DNA from: Nonomuraea cypriaca
Lineage (GTDB): Bacteria > Actinomycetota > Actinomycetes > Streptosporangiales > Streptosporangiaceae
NCBI RefSeq assembly: GCF_015645445.1
Contig: NZ_JADOGI010000015.1
Location: forward strand, 1-64,000
Reading direction: 5' to 3'
Length of the DNA: 64,000 nucleotides
The notes beneath the pieces are model-generated. The model worked only from the letters and a program-made list of their open reading frames with translations, did not search any database and had not been told where the DNA came from. Of this stretch, positions 15,428 to 23,997 are shown piece after piece (positions within the stretch are counted from its first letter, which is position 1; each line of letters starts with the position of its first letter). The translations under genes were made by a program, and so were the position numbers.

Positions 15428-16676
15428 GTGATTCACCTCCCTTCGCGAAGGTCCGGACCGGCCTGGAAAGGAGGCCGGCCACACCTGCCGCGGCCACAAG
15501 GGCCGCACCGAGGAGGAACACCATCCTCGGGCCGGCCGCGGAAGCTATCAGGCCCGCGAGCAGCGCGCCCACGGGGAAGAGCCCGAACGACGCCACCAGC
15601 AGCGCACCGGACACGCGCCCGCGCAACTCCGCGGGCACCCCGGTCTGCACGACGGTGATCAGCAGCACGTTGCCCGCCGCGTTGGCGGCGCCCGCGCCGA
15701 GGAACAGCGCCGCGGGCCACAGCTGGCCCGAGATCAGGCCGACCGCGCCGAGCAGTGCGGCCTGCGGGAGCATCAGCAGGACCGCCACGCGCACCGGGTT
15801 GCGCGGAGTGGGGAACAGCCCGGCCGCGACGCTGCCCGCGAGCGCCCCGCACCCGAAGGCGCCGAGCACGATCCCGTACGTCGTCGCGAACGACCCAGGC
15901 TCGCCCTGGTGCAGCAGCGTCGGCAGGCCGATCTCCAGGATTCCCGCGAACCCGAGGTTCCCGGCCGCGGCCATCATCATGATGACCTTGAGCAGCGGGA
16001 ACTCGCGCAGGACCGTCCACACGCCGGTGGTGCGCGGGGCCGGCTCCGGCTGCGCGCGGTCAGGATGCGGCCGTACGAACCAGAGGGTCACGACCGACAC
16101 GAGGAACGACAGCGCGTCCACGGCGAGCGCGGGCCCCGTGCCCAGGCGGGCGACGAGCACGCCGGCGATCACCGGGCCCAGCAGGGCGACGGCCTGCGCG
16201 ACCGCGTAGTTGCGGCTGTTGGCCCGCTGGACCTGCGACTCCTCGACGACGTCGGGGATGATGGAGAAGTTCGCGGGCAGGAAGGCGCCACCGGCGAGTC
16301 CGAGGATCGCCGTGGCGACGGCCAGCGCCCACAGTCCCGTCTCGCCGGTCCAGGCCAGGGCGCACAGGAGGCCGGCGGCGGGAGCGCGGACCGTGTCGGT
16401 CACCAGCATGATCCGCCTGGGCGTGAACCGGTCCGCGAGCGGCCCGCCGAGCATCAGCCCGACCAGCCGGCACACTCCGTAGACCGTCAGCACCAGGCCC
16501 AGGGCCGCGCTGCCGTGCCGCAGCAGCACGATGCCCGGCAGGGCGATGACGAAGAACTGGTCGCCGAAGCCGGAGAAGCCCTGCCCGGTGATCAGGAGGG
16601 TCAGCGACGACACCCGGAAGCGCCGCCGTACGGGGGCGGCTTCGACGGGAACTCGGTACTTCGGCGGTTGGCTCAC
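15396..16676 (-). CDS. MFS exporter (EntS/MFS_3-like)
   Basis: About 426 residues from the GTG at 16676 (ATG/GTG starts up to 16736 are possible; no strong ribosome site). Twelve hydrophobic segments and an MFS loop (GGPLADRFTPRRIM) place it in the drug/siderophore-exporting MFS_3 group. It is the first gene of a minus-strand run followed by the two peptide genes and the MccB-like enzyme. Its last 10 codons overlap the first peptide gene. Microcin C loci likewise pair the MccB enzyme with an MFS exporter (MccC), so export of the modified peptide is a reasonable inference. Confidence 0.8.
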   Translation of the reverse strand: MSQPPKYRVPVEAAPVRRRFRVSSLTLLITGQGFSGFGDQFFVIALPGIVLLRHGSAALGLVLTVYGVCRLVGLMLGGPLADRFTPRRIMLVTDTVRAPAAGLLCALAWTGETGLWALAVATAILGLAGGAFLPANFSIIPDVVEESQVQRANSRNYAVAQAVALLGPVIAGVLVARLGTGPALAVDALSFLVSVVTLWFVRPHPDRAQPEPAPRTTGVWTVLREFPLLKVIMMMAAAGNLGFAGILEIGLPTLLHQGEPGSFATTYGIVLGAFGCGALAGSVAAGLFPTPRNPVRVAVLLMLPQAALLGAVGLISGQLWPAALFLGAGAANAAGNVLLITVVQTGVPAELRGRVSGALLVASFGLFPVGALLAGLIASAAGPRMVFLLGAALVAAAGVAGLLSRPVRTFAKGGESHDVRDERPEL

Positions 16677-16870
16677 GAAAAGATGGGCGTTCCATCCCGT
16701 TCCATCACGGCGTGAGTCGCGTCGCACAACGATCACTTTCCGTGGCCCCGAGGTCCGCTGCCGCGATCACGCGTTGTTCCGGACCGTCGGGCGCTTCGGA
16801 AAAGTCCTGTACCAAATCAGAGAACGGGCCCTATTCTGTGGCGCGATATCTCTGCACGATTTGCGTGAGC

Positions 16871-17518
16871 ATGCGCGGCGAGAACACCCAGGTCGACATG
16901 ACCTCGGCGGAGACCCACGTCATCGTCGGCGGCAAGACCACGTACGTGGCCGTGACCGAGGAGCTCGCCGACGTCGCCGGCGGCAAGCGGTGGCTGAGGT
17001 TCGGCCCTGATCAGGAAGGCGTCCTCGCCCTGCTCGCCCCCGGCGCGGCCGACAGCCCCATCACCGATCTCACGCTGGCCAGGAACGCCCGCCTCTACAC
17101 CTCCGGCGAACTCTCCGCCACGCAGGATCCGCTCGGCACGCATTACGCCATCATCTACGATTTCGCCCAGGCACTTAAAAAATTCGGCCCCAGGAAGTAC
17201 GTTGAGCTCAACTTCGACCAGTCCCTGGCCGCCGTCAAAGCCCTGCTTCCACAAGACGGCCTGAAGAAGGTCATGAAGGGAGTGACCGGTGTCGGCGACG
17301 AATACCACGCCCGCCTGGGCGCCGAACTGCTGAAAGCGGCCAAGGGCGTCACCGCGACCTACGACCTTTGGGTGAACGGCGACAGCCCGGCCAAGCTCGT
17401 CATGAACGTGCCGCTCAAAGGCGCCGCGGTGGAGACGGAAATGGTCTTCTCCGAGTGGGGCCTGGCCAAGGTGACCGTCCCCGCCGAGAACGAGACGAAG
17501 AGCGTACCGAGCCTGTGA
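16871..17518 (+). pseudogene. LprG/LppX-like lipoprotein, 5'-truncated
   Basis: The reading frame resembles the C-terminal two thirds of actinobacterial LppX_LprAFG-type lipoproteins: a TTYVAVTEELADVAGGKRWL segment, a YDLWVNGDSPAKLVM segment and a FSEWGLAKVTVPAE ending. These normally follow a lipobox signal peptide and about 60 further residues; here the frame enters at MRGENTQVDM and the sequence before it (16712-16870) shows no signal peptide or lipobox. No good ribosome site is visible. It is best read as a truncated remnant, though the remaining frame of 215 codons is intact. The membrane-protein gene follows after 7 nt. Confidence 0.6.
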
Positions 17519-17525
17519 GGTCCTG

Positions 17526-17894
17526 ATGGAGATCCGCTACAACCCGGTTCTGGGATGGGTGTTCCTGGCGGCGGGTGCGGTGGTGACGTTCCTGCAGGCG
17601 TGGCTCTTCCTGCTGGGCGTGTTCAGCCCGTTGATCGTCGTCGGGCTGATCGTGCTGGTGCTCGGCGGACTGTATCTGCGGCGGCCGTACTTCCGGGTGG
17701 AGCCGGAGGCGATCGTCGTGGTATCGCTGGCCGGGACGGCCCAGCGCAGAATCCCCATCCCCAGGAACGACGACCCGAGGGTGGAGGGCAACCGGATCGT
17801 CATCGGCGAGCGGCAGGTGCCGGTACGCAAGGGCATGGCGCACCCGGAGGACTGGGCGGCCTACACCGCCACCCTGCCGCGTGACCCTCGCTGA
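17526..17894 (+). CDS. Small membrane protein with two transmembrane segments
   Basis: 122 residues: two hydrophobic helices (about 9-28 and 33-52) followed by a soluble beta-rich tail (YFRVEPEAIVVVSLAGTAQRR) like the PH-type domains of small actinobacterial membrane proteins. AGGTCCTG precedes the ATG. It follows the truncated lipoprotein gene by 7 nt and converges on the VOC gene with a 9-nt gap. Function unknown. Confidence 0.7.
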   Translation: MEIRYNPVLGWVFLAAGAVVTFLQAWLFLLGVFSPLIVVGLIVLVLGGLYLRRPYFRVEPEAIVVVSLAGTAQRRIPIPRNDDPRVEGNRIVIGERQVPVRKGMAHPEDWAAYTATLPRDPR

Positions 17895-17903
17895 CGCAGA
17901 TCT

Positions 17904-18326
17904 TCACGACTTCGGCGATCCCAGGATCTCCAGGTAGTGCGCGTTGTACATCAGGCCCAGGACGTTGCCCCAGGGGTCGATCACGGACGCGGTGATGAAG
18001 CCGATGCCCCGCTCGCGCGGCGAGTCGTGTTCCTCGGCCCCCATCGCCACGAGCCTCTCCACGGCCGCGGGAACGTCGTCGACGTGCCAGTAGACCACGG
18101 CGCCCGCCGGCTTTCCGATGGTGTCGGGCCCGGCGGTCCTGGCCAGCTCGCTGCCGGCGTAGGAGCTGTGGACGAAGCCGAACTCGTGCTCGTAGTCGCC
18201 GACGCGCCACTCCATGTACGCCGGGGTGTCCATGTAGGGCGGGATCCCGAACAGCTCGGTGTACCAGCGCTTGGTCGCCTCGAAGTCGGGCGAGTAGAAG
18301 GTGACGGTGGTGAGTCCTCGCAGCAT
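17904..18326 (-). CDS. VOC (glyoxalase/bleomycin-resistance) superfamily protein
   Basis: A 140-residue protein of the vicinal oxygen chelate superfamily: VTFYSPDFEATKRWYTELFG at the N-terminus, then paired beta-alpha-beta repeats ending ITASVIDPWGNVLGLM, where the final His/Glu metal ligands usually lie. These are small metal enzymes or binding proteins; the substrate is not evident. AGAGGA precedes the ATG. It is divergent from the WYL regulator and shares with it a 25-bp palindrome, so it is probably that regulator's target. Confidence 0.85.
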   Translation of the reverse strand: MLRGLTTVTFYSPDFEATKRWYTELFGIPPYMDTPAYMEWRVGDYEHEFGFVHSSYAGSELARTAGPDTIGKPAGAVVYWHVDDVPAAVERLVAMGAEEHDSPRERGIGFITASVIDPWGNVLGLMYNAHYLEILGSPKS

Positions 18327-18370
18327 TCGCCGGTTCCTCTCTCGCGGGCTATGTGACCATCTTCCCAGCT

Positions 18371-18395
18371 AAAGTGCTCACCGATTGAGCACTTT
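18371..18395. promoter_or_regulatory. Palindromic operator between VOC gene and WYL regulator
   Basis: A perfect 10-bp inverted repeat, AAAGTGCTCA, spacer CCGAT, TGAGCACTTT, lies in the 87-nt gap between the divergent genes, 18 nt before the regulator start. It is the probable binding site of the WYL regulator and would control both genes. Confidence 0.7.
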
Positions 18396-18413
18396 GAATG
18401 CCAGGATGACGAC

Positions 18414-19370
18414 ATGCGCGCTGACCGTCTCGTAGCCGTTCTCCTACTGCTCCAGGCGCGCGGCCGGGTGACCGCGGCCGAGCTGGCGCAGGAGCTGGAG
18501 ATCTCCTTGGCCACCGCCCGCCGCGATCTGGAGGCCCTGTCGGCCGCCGGGATCCCGGTCTATCCGCAGCCGGGGCGCGGCGGCGGATGGTCGCTCGTCG
18601 GCGGCGCCCGTACGGATCTCAGCGGGCTCAACGCGGCCGAGTCCCAGGCCCTTTTCCTGCTCCTCGGTCCGGCCGGTTCGGCTGAGCCCGAGCTGACCTC
18701 CGCCCTGCGCAAGCTCATCCGCGCCCTGCCCGCCACGTTCCGCGCCGACGCCGAGGCCGCGGCCCGCGCCATCGTCTCCGACGCGGCGGGCTGGGGCGAG
18801 CCCGAGCACGAGCTGCCCGCCCTCGTGCGGTCCCTGCGCGACGCCGTCGTACGCAGGCTCAAGGTGCGGCTGGCGTACACCGGCAAGGGCAAGCAGACGA
18901 CGGAGCGACTGGTCGATCCGCTCGGCCTGGTCGACAAGGACGGGACCTGGTATCTCATCGCGGACACCGAAGCCGGCCGTCGGACGTTCCGCGTCGACCG
19001 CGTCGCGTCCGCGGACGTCACGGATCTCCCCGCGCGGCGACCCGACGACTTCGACCTCTCAGCGGAGTGGGCGCGCGTGGTGACGGAGACGGAGCGGCGG
19101 CGCTCGCTCGTCTCGGCCGTGGTGCTGATCGACGCCCGGTTCCTCCCGGTGCTCCGCTCGCATTTCGGACGGCATTGCGAGGTCATCGCACAGGACGACG
19201 GACGGGTCCGGGCGCGGGTGGCGGCCCACATGGCCCGATCGATCGCCGAGCAACTGGCCGGCTGGGGCGCCATGGTCGAGGTGGTGGAACCGGAGTCCGT
19301 ACGCACCGAACTCGCCAGAATCGGCCACGAACTCACCGAACGCTACGCCAACCAACCAGATCCCGCCTGA
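18414..19370 (+). CDS. YafY-type HTH/WYL transcriptional regulator
   Basis: 318 residues: an N-terminal DeoR-like helix-turn-helix (residues 1-60, ELAQELEISLATARRDLEAL) followed by a WYL domain (about 140-215, with GLVDKDGTWYLIA in place of the exact W-Y-L) and a C-terminal WCX extension. WYL domains sense ligands or nucleic acid. It is transcribed away from the VOC gene over a shared palindrome; such regulator/VOC pairs are common in actinomycetes. A hairpin overlaps its stop codon. Confidence 0.88.
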   Translation: MRADRLVAVLLLLQARGRVTAAELAQELEISLATARRDLEALSAAGIPVYPQPGRGGGWSLVGGARTDLSGLNAAESQALFLLLGPAGSAEPELTSALRKLIRALPATFRADAEAAARAIVSDAAGWGEPEHELPALVRSLRDAVVRRLKVRLAYTGKGKQTTERLVDPLGLVDKDGTWYLIADTEAGRRTFRVDRVASADVTDLPARRPDDFDLSAEWARVVTETERRRSLVSAVVLIDARFLPVLRSHFGRHCEVIAQDDGRVRARVAAHMARSIAEQLAGWGAMVEVVEPESVRTELARIGHELTERYANQPDPA

Positions 19371-19378
19371 GCAGGCGG
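19363..19378 (+). terminator. Hairpin at the end of the WYL regulator
   Basis: CCGCCT, loop GAGC, AGGCGG: a 6-bp perfect GC stem that contains the TGA stop. No T-run follows. Confidence 0.45.
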
Positions 19379-19416
19379 ATCGCCGCACGATGAGCACGCG
19401 ACCGGCATGTCCTGGG

Positions 19417-19577
19417 TACGAGCGCCGCGACAGCATCGCGGTAGACGGCGAGGTCGGCCTCCGCGGTCGGCGCGTCGAACGCGGCCACGACCGCGATGGT
19501 CTGGCCCGCGCCGCCGTCGGCGGGCAGGCGGTAGGCGTCGCGCAGGTCCGCGGGCCCGTACCCGGCGGGGGTGGCCT
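19417..19577 (-). pseudogene. S53 (sedolisin-like) secreted peptidase fragment
   Basis: About 53 codons on the minus strand read ATPAGYGPADLRDAYRLP, then GAGQTIAVVAAFDAPTAEAD, then LAVYRDAVAAL. This is the conserved start of the catalytic domain of actinobacterial S53 peptidases. The pro-domain upstream and the catalytic Asp and Ser regions downstream are absent, so it is a gene relic between two intact genes. Confidence 0.7.
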
Positions 19578-19633
19578 CCCGTGACCTGGCCCGGAAACTC
19601 AGCCGACCGCCCCGCCGCACCCGGAGGCGCCGG

Positions 19634-20698
19634 TTACCCTTCCGTGCGGCCCTCGGTGATGAGGGTGAGGACCGCGCGGGTGAAGTCGTCGGTGCCCGCC
19701 GTGCCGCCGAGGTCGCGCGTACGTACGTCGCCCTTGGCCAGGACGGCGGCGATGGCCGCCACGATCTCGTCGGCCGCCGCCGGATGCCCGAGGTGCTCCA
19801 GCATCATGGCGGCCGACCAGATGGCCCCGATCGGGTTGGCCACGCCACGGCCCGCGATGTCCGGCGCCGAGCCGTGCACCGGCTCGAACATCGAGGGGAA
19901 CTCCCGCTCGGGGTTGAGGTTCGCGGACGGGGCGATGCCGATGCTGCCCGCGACCGCGGCGGCCAGGTCGCTGAGGATGTCGCCGAACAGGTTCGAGCCC
20001 ACGATCACGTCGAACCGGGACGGCCCCAGGACCAGCTTGGCGCAGAGGGCGTCGATGTGCTCCTGGTCCCAGCGCACGCCGGGATGCTCACGTGCCCGCT
20101 CCTCGACCAGTTCGTCCCAGAACGGCATCGTGTGGACGATCCCGTTGGACTTGGTGGCGGAGGTCAGGTAGCCGCGGCGGCGGCTCGCGAGGTCGAAGGC
20201 GTAGTCGAGCACGCGCGTCACGCCGGCGCGGGTGAACACCGACTCCTGGACCGCCATCTCCCCGGGGAAACCGCGGTTCATCCGGCCGCCGATCTCGCTG
20301 TATTCGCCTTCGGTGTTCTCCCTGACGACCACGAGGTCGATCGCCGCGTTCACGGGGCTCTCGATGCCGTCGAAGAGGCGTACGGGCCGGAGGTTCACGT
20401 ACTGGCGGAAAGCCCGGCGGATCGGGATGAGCAGGCCCCAGAGCGAGACGTGGTCGGGCACGCCCGGCGCGCCGACCGCGCCGAGGAAGACGGCGTCGTG
20501 GCCGCGCAACCGGTCGATGCCGTCGGGCGGCATCATGGCGCCCTCGCGCTTGTAGCGTTCGCACGACCAGTCGTACTCGGTGAATTGGCACGTGAAGCCG
20601 TGGCGCCGGCCCGCCGCCCGCACCACTTCCAGGGCCGCGGGGGTGACCTCGAGTCCGATGCCGTCTCCTGGGATCACGGCGATGTCATGCGTCGTCAT
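19634..20698 (-). CDS. ttuC: Tartrate/D-malate dehydrogenase family (isopropylmalate dehydrogenase-like)
   Basis: 354 residues of the isocitrate/isopropylmalate dehydrogenase superfamily. It begins IAVIPGDGIGLEVTPAALEV (nucleotide-binding entry), contains the RENTEGEYSEIGG substrate loop, and DVIVGSNLFGDILSDLAAA with the metal-binding aspartates. The absence of leucine-type residues and the WSCERYKREGAMMPPDG segment point to the tartrate dehydrogenase/D-malate decarboxylating branch (NAD+, Mn2+). It is divergent from a DASS dicarboxylate carrier, which fits uptake and oxidation of a C4-dicarboxylate such as tartrate or malate; the substrate is inferred. Confidence 0.82.
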   Translation of the reverse strand: MTTHDIAVIPGDGIGLEVTPAALEVVRAAGRRHGFTCQFTEYDWSCERYKREGAMMPPDGIDRLRGHDAVFLGAVGAPGVPDHVSLWGLLIPIRRAFRQYVNLRPVRLFDGIESPVNAAIDLVVVRENTEGEYSEIGGRMNRGFPGEMAVQESVFTRAGVTRVLDYAFDLASRRRGYLTSATKSNGIVHTMPFWDELVEERAREHPGVRWDQEHIDALCAKLVLGPSRFDVIVGSNLFGDILSDLAAAVAGSIGIAPSANLNPEREFPSMFEPVHGSAPDIAGRGVANPIGAIWSAAMMLEHLGHPAAADEIVAAIAAVLAKGDVRTRDLGGTAGTDDFTRAVLTLITEGRTEG

Positions 20699-20827
20699 GC
20701 CCTCGATTCAACCGTTCCGTCCCAGGAGTGTCCAAAACCGACGCGTGGAACCGAACGCTCAACAGGAGGAACCTATAACTCAAGAACGGACCTGCACGCG
20801 AACCGGTGAGAACGTTAGGAGCAGGCG

Positions 20828-22429
20828 ATGAACCCCGGCGCCCCCAGGACCGATGTCGACCAGGCCCTTCTCGGCCACGAGGTGACCTACCGCGGCCTCG
20901 CCGAGCAGCGGCTGTCGCCGGCCGAGGAGAGATTCGAGAAGGGTAGGCGCACCACCGGCATGTGGCTGGCGCCGCTGATCACGGTCGTCTTCGCGCTGCT
21001 GCCCATCGACATGGCCCCCATGCAGCAGACGCTGGCGGCCGTCCTGCTCGGCGTCATCGTCCTGTGGGTGACCGAGCCGGTGCCCATCCCCATCGGCGGT
21101 CTCATCGGCGTCGCCGCGATCGTGGTACTCGGGGTGGCCTCCGCGACGGACGCGGTGGCCCCGTTCGGCTCCCCCACGCTCTTCACCTTCGTCGGGGCGT
21201 TCATCCTGGCGCAGGCGATGCTGAAGCAGGGGCTGGCGCGCCGCTTCGCGTTCCTCGTCCTGTCGTTGCCGGGGGTGGGCCGCTCGACGTTCCGGCTGAT
21301 CGTCGCGTTCGGCGCCATCACGTGCCTGCTGTCGGCGTTCGTCTCCAACACCGCGACCGTGGCCATGCTCCTGCCCACGGCCCTCGGCATGCTGGCCGTC
21401 ATCGCCAAACTGCTGCAGGACCGCGAGCTGGTCGCCGCCGACTTCGACCCGCTGCGGCTGCGGGTGGGCGCGGCGCTGGTCCTGATGCTCGCGTACGGCT
21501 CCAGCGTCGGCGGCCTGCTCACGCCCGTCGGCAGTCCGCCCAACCTGATCGGCCGCGGCCTCATCGAGGAGGCCACCGGCCGGCGCATCTCGTTCGGCGA
21601 GTGGATGATCATGGCGCTGCCGATCTGCGCGCTCATGTTCGTCGCGCTGGCGGCCGTGCTGCTGCTGCTCAACCGGCCGGAGATCCGCCGGATCGAGGGC
21701 GTCGAGGAGTACGTACGCGCCGAGCGGGCGAACATGGGCAGGCTGTCGCGCGCCGAGAAGAACACGCTCGTGGCCTTCGGCGTCACCGTGTTCCTGTGGA
21801 TCTTCCCCGGCGTGATCGCGTTGTTCGCGGGCACGGAGTCCGCCCTCTACACGACCGTCAGCGACCGGCTCAACGAGGGCATCGTGGCCGTGCTCGGCGC
21901 GTCCCTGCTGTTCCTGCTGCCGACCGACTGGAGCAAGCGGGAGTTCACCCTCAACTGGAGCGACGCGGCCAAGATCGACTGGGGCACGATCGTGCTGTTC
22001 GGCACCGGCATCATCTTCGGCTCGCTGCTGGAGGAGACGGGGCTGGCCGAGACGATCGGCTCGTCGGCCGCCTCGGCGCTCGGGCTGACCAGCGTGTTCG
22101 CCATCACCGCGTTCGCCGTGCTGCTCGCCGTCCTCGTCTCGGAGACCACCAGCAACACCGCGTCGGCAGCCGTGGTGGTGCCGATCATCATCCCGATCGC
22201 GGCGGCGGCCGGGATCAACCCGTTCGTGCCCGCGCTGGCGGCGACGTTCGCGGCGTCGTTCGGGTTCATGCTGCCGGTCTCCACGCCGCAGAACGCCATC
22301 GCGTACGGCTCAGGCGTCGTCCCCATCACCACCATGATCCGGTCGGGCGTCAGCTTCGACGTCCTCGGCGCCATCCTGATCATCCTGCTCCTGCCCCTGC
22401 TGATCGGGGTGACCGGCATCGGCGGGTGA
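20828..22429 (+). CDS. DASS/SLC13-family anion (dicarboxylate) symporter
   Basis: 533 residues, about 11-12 membrane segments. Two SNT-type signatures of the divalent-anion:sodium symporter family are visible: SAFVSNTATVAMLLPTALG in the first half and SETTSNTASAAVVVPIIIPI in the second, the residues that bind Na+ and carboxylate. GTTAGGAGC precedes the ATG. The divergent tartrate/malate dehydrogenase gene suggests a C4-dicarboxylate substrate. The 129-nt gap between them probably holds both promoters. Confidence 0.88.
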   Translation: MNPGAPRTDVDQALLGHEVTYRGLAEQRLSPAEERFEKGRRTTGMWLAPLITVVFALLPIDMAPMQQTLAAVLLGVIVLWVTEPVPIPIGGLIGVAAIVVLGVASATDAVAPFGSPTLFTFVGAFILAQAMLKQGLARRFAFLVLSLPGVGRSTFRLIVAFGAITCLLSAFVSNTATVAMLLPTALGMLAVIAKLLQDRELVAADFDPLRLRVGAALVLMLAYGSSVGGLLTPVGSPPNLIGRGLIEEATGRRISFGEWMIMALPICALMFVALAAVLLLLNRPEIRRIEGVEEYVRAERANMGRLSRAEKNTLVAFGVTVFLWIFPGVIALFAGTESALYTTVSDRLNEGIVAVLGASLLFLLPTDWSKREFTLNWSDAAKIDWGTIVLFGTGIIFGSLLEETGLAETIGSSAASALGLTSVFAITAFAVLLAVLVSETTSNTASAAVVVPIIIPIAAAAGINPFVPALAATFAASFGFMLPVSTPQNAIAYGSGVVPITTMIRSGVSFDVLGAILIILLLPLLIGVTGIGG

Positions 22430-22529
22430 GCGTGCCGGCGCCACCTGGCATACCCGCTGACAGGCCGGTCAGCTCGTTCGCATAACATGAAATGTGGTTC
22501 CCCCCGAGCCCGCGACACCTGGGGGGATC

Positions 22530-23015
22530 ATGACCAGGACTCCACACGCCGCCGTGACGTTGACCGTCAACGGCGCCGATCACCACCTCGACGTGGACAC
22601 CCGCGTCACCCTGCTGGACGCGCTGCGCGACCACCTGGCGCTGACCGGCTCGAAGAAGGGCTGCGACCAGGGCACGTGCGGCGCCTGCACGGTGATGGTG
22701 GACGGCCGGCGGACCCTGTCCTGCCTGACGCTCGCCGCGCAGTGCGAGGGCCGGTCGATCACCACCATCGAGGGGCTGGGCTCCGGCGGTGACCTGCATC
22801 CGATGCAGGCGGCGTTCGTCCGGCACGACGCGTTCCAGTGCGGCTACTGCACCCCGGGGCAGATCGTGTCCGCGGTGTGCCTGCTGGAAGAGGGCGGGCG
22901 GACGGGGTCGGACGCGGACATCCGGGAGTTCATGAGCGGCAACATCTGCCGCTGCGGCGCCTATCCGAACATCGTCGCGGCGATCCGCGAGGTCGCGGGG
23001 GCGCGCGATGCGTGA
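22530..23015 (+). CDS. Aldehyde/xanthine oxidoreductase 2Fe-2S subunit (PaoA/YagT-like)
   Basis: 161 residues from an ATG with GGGGGG just upstream. The plant-type 2Fe-2S cluster motif (GCDQGTCGACTV with a later C) occupies the N-terminal half; the second 2Fe-2S motif (CGYCTPGQ and CRCGAYPN) the C-terminal half. This is the electron-transfer subunit of molybdenum hydroxylases. The next gene starts 8 nt before its stop. Unlike E. coli PaoA there is no Tat signal, so the enzyme should be cytoplasmic. Confidence 0.92.
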   Translation: MTRTPHAAVTLTVNGADHHLDVDTRVTLLDALRDHLALTGSKKGCDQGTCGACTVMVDGRRTLSCLTLAAQCEGRSITTIEGLGSGGDLHPMQAAFVRHDAFQCGYCTPGQIVSAVCLLEEGGRTGSDADIREFMSGNICRCGAYPNIVAAIREVAGARDA

Positions 23016-23997
23016 GTTCGAATACGTCAGAGCCACCGAGGCCGGCCAGGCGGTGGCGACGGTTACCCAGGACCCCCGCGCGTCGTATCTCGCGGGCGGC
23101 ACCACACAACTCGACCTGATGAAGGACGGCGTGCTCGAACCCGAGCTGCTGGTCGACATCACCCGGCTGCCGCTGCGCGGCGTCTCCCGCGACGGCGACA
23201 CGTTGCGCGTCGGCGCGCTGACCACGATGGAGGAGCTGGCCGCCGACCCGACCGTGGCCGCGCGCCTGCCGTTCGTCCGCGAGGCGCTGCTGCTCGGCGC
23301 GTCGGTTCAGCTGCGCAACATGGCGACCATCGGCGGCAACCTGCTGCAGCGCGCCCGCTGCAGGTACTTCCGCGACCCGACTGTGCCCGCGTGCAACAAG
23401 CGCCGTCGCGGCACCGGCTGCGCCGCCGTCACGGGCGCCGCCCGCATGCACGCGATCCTCGGCGCGGACGAGCACTGCATCGCGGTGCACGCCTCCGACC
23501 TGGCCGTCCCGCTCGTCGCGCTGGACGCGAGCGTGCGCGTCATGGGCGCCGACGGTGAGCGGTCAGTGCCGCTCACGGACTTCTACCTCATCCCCGGTGA
23601 CACCCCGGACCTGGAGAACGTGCTGGTCCACGGCGAGCTGATCGTCGCCGTGGACGTCCCGCTGCCTCGGGTAGGGACCCGATCGGCGTACGTGAAGGTC
23701 CGCGACCGGGCCTCGTACGAGTTCGCGCTGGCCTCCGCGGCGGTGGCCATGACGCTCGACGGCGGGGTGATCCGCGAGGCGCGGGTCGCCCTCGGCGGGG
23801 TCGGCACCGTCCCGTGGCGGGCCCGCGAGGCCGAGGAGCTGCTGCGCGGGGCGCCGCCGGGACCGTCGGTCTTCCTGGCGGCCGCCGAGGCGACCGTGCG
23901 GAGCCCGTTCACCGTGCCCGGCACCGCGTTCAAGGTGGAGCTGGCCAAACGCATCCTCGTACGTACGTTGAGCACCGTCGCGGGAGTGACCTCATGA
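23008..23997 (+). CDS. FAD subunit of molybdenum oxidoreductase (PaoB/YagS-like)
   Basis: 329 residues. The FAD-binding segment YLAGGTTQLDLMK and the loop LRNMATIGGNLLQRARC are typical of CO-dehydrogenase medium subunits. The inserted segment with CRYFRD, ACNKRRRGTGC and a later EHCIAVH is the extra 4Fe-4S site known from PaoB, which separates this group from most xanthine dehydrogenases. It overlaps both neighbours in a three-gene operon. Confidence 0.9.
   Translation: MREFEYVRATEAGQAVATVTQDPRASYLAGGTTQLDLMKDGVLEPELLVDITRLPLRGVSRDGDTLRVGALTTMEELAADPTVAARLPFVREALLLGASVQLRNMATIGGNLLQRARCRYFRDPTVPACNKRRRGTGCAAVTGAARMHAILGADEHCIAVHASDLAVPLVALDASVRVMGADGERSVPLTDFYLIPGDTPDLENVLVHGELIVAVDVPLPRVGTRSAYVKVRDRASYEFALASAAVAMTLDGGVIREARVALGGVGTVPWRAREAEELLRGAPPGPSVFLAAAEATVRSPFTVPGTAFKVELAKRILVRTLSTVAGVTS

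Larger units (their letters stand above)
15249..15467. repeat. Tandem duplication of about 110 bp carrying the two peptide genes
   Basis: Segments 15249-15353 and 15359-15467 are near-identical over the ribosome site, the first 13 codons and 40 nt upstream. They differ mainly in the 3' third of each peptide gene. The upstream part of the second segment is the 3' end of the MFS coding sequence, so the duplication carried the end of that gene along and its frame was then lost in the first segment. Confidence 0.85.
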
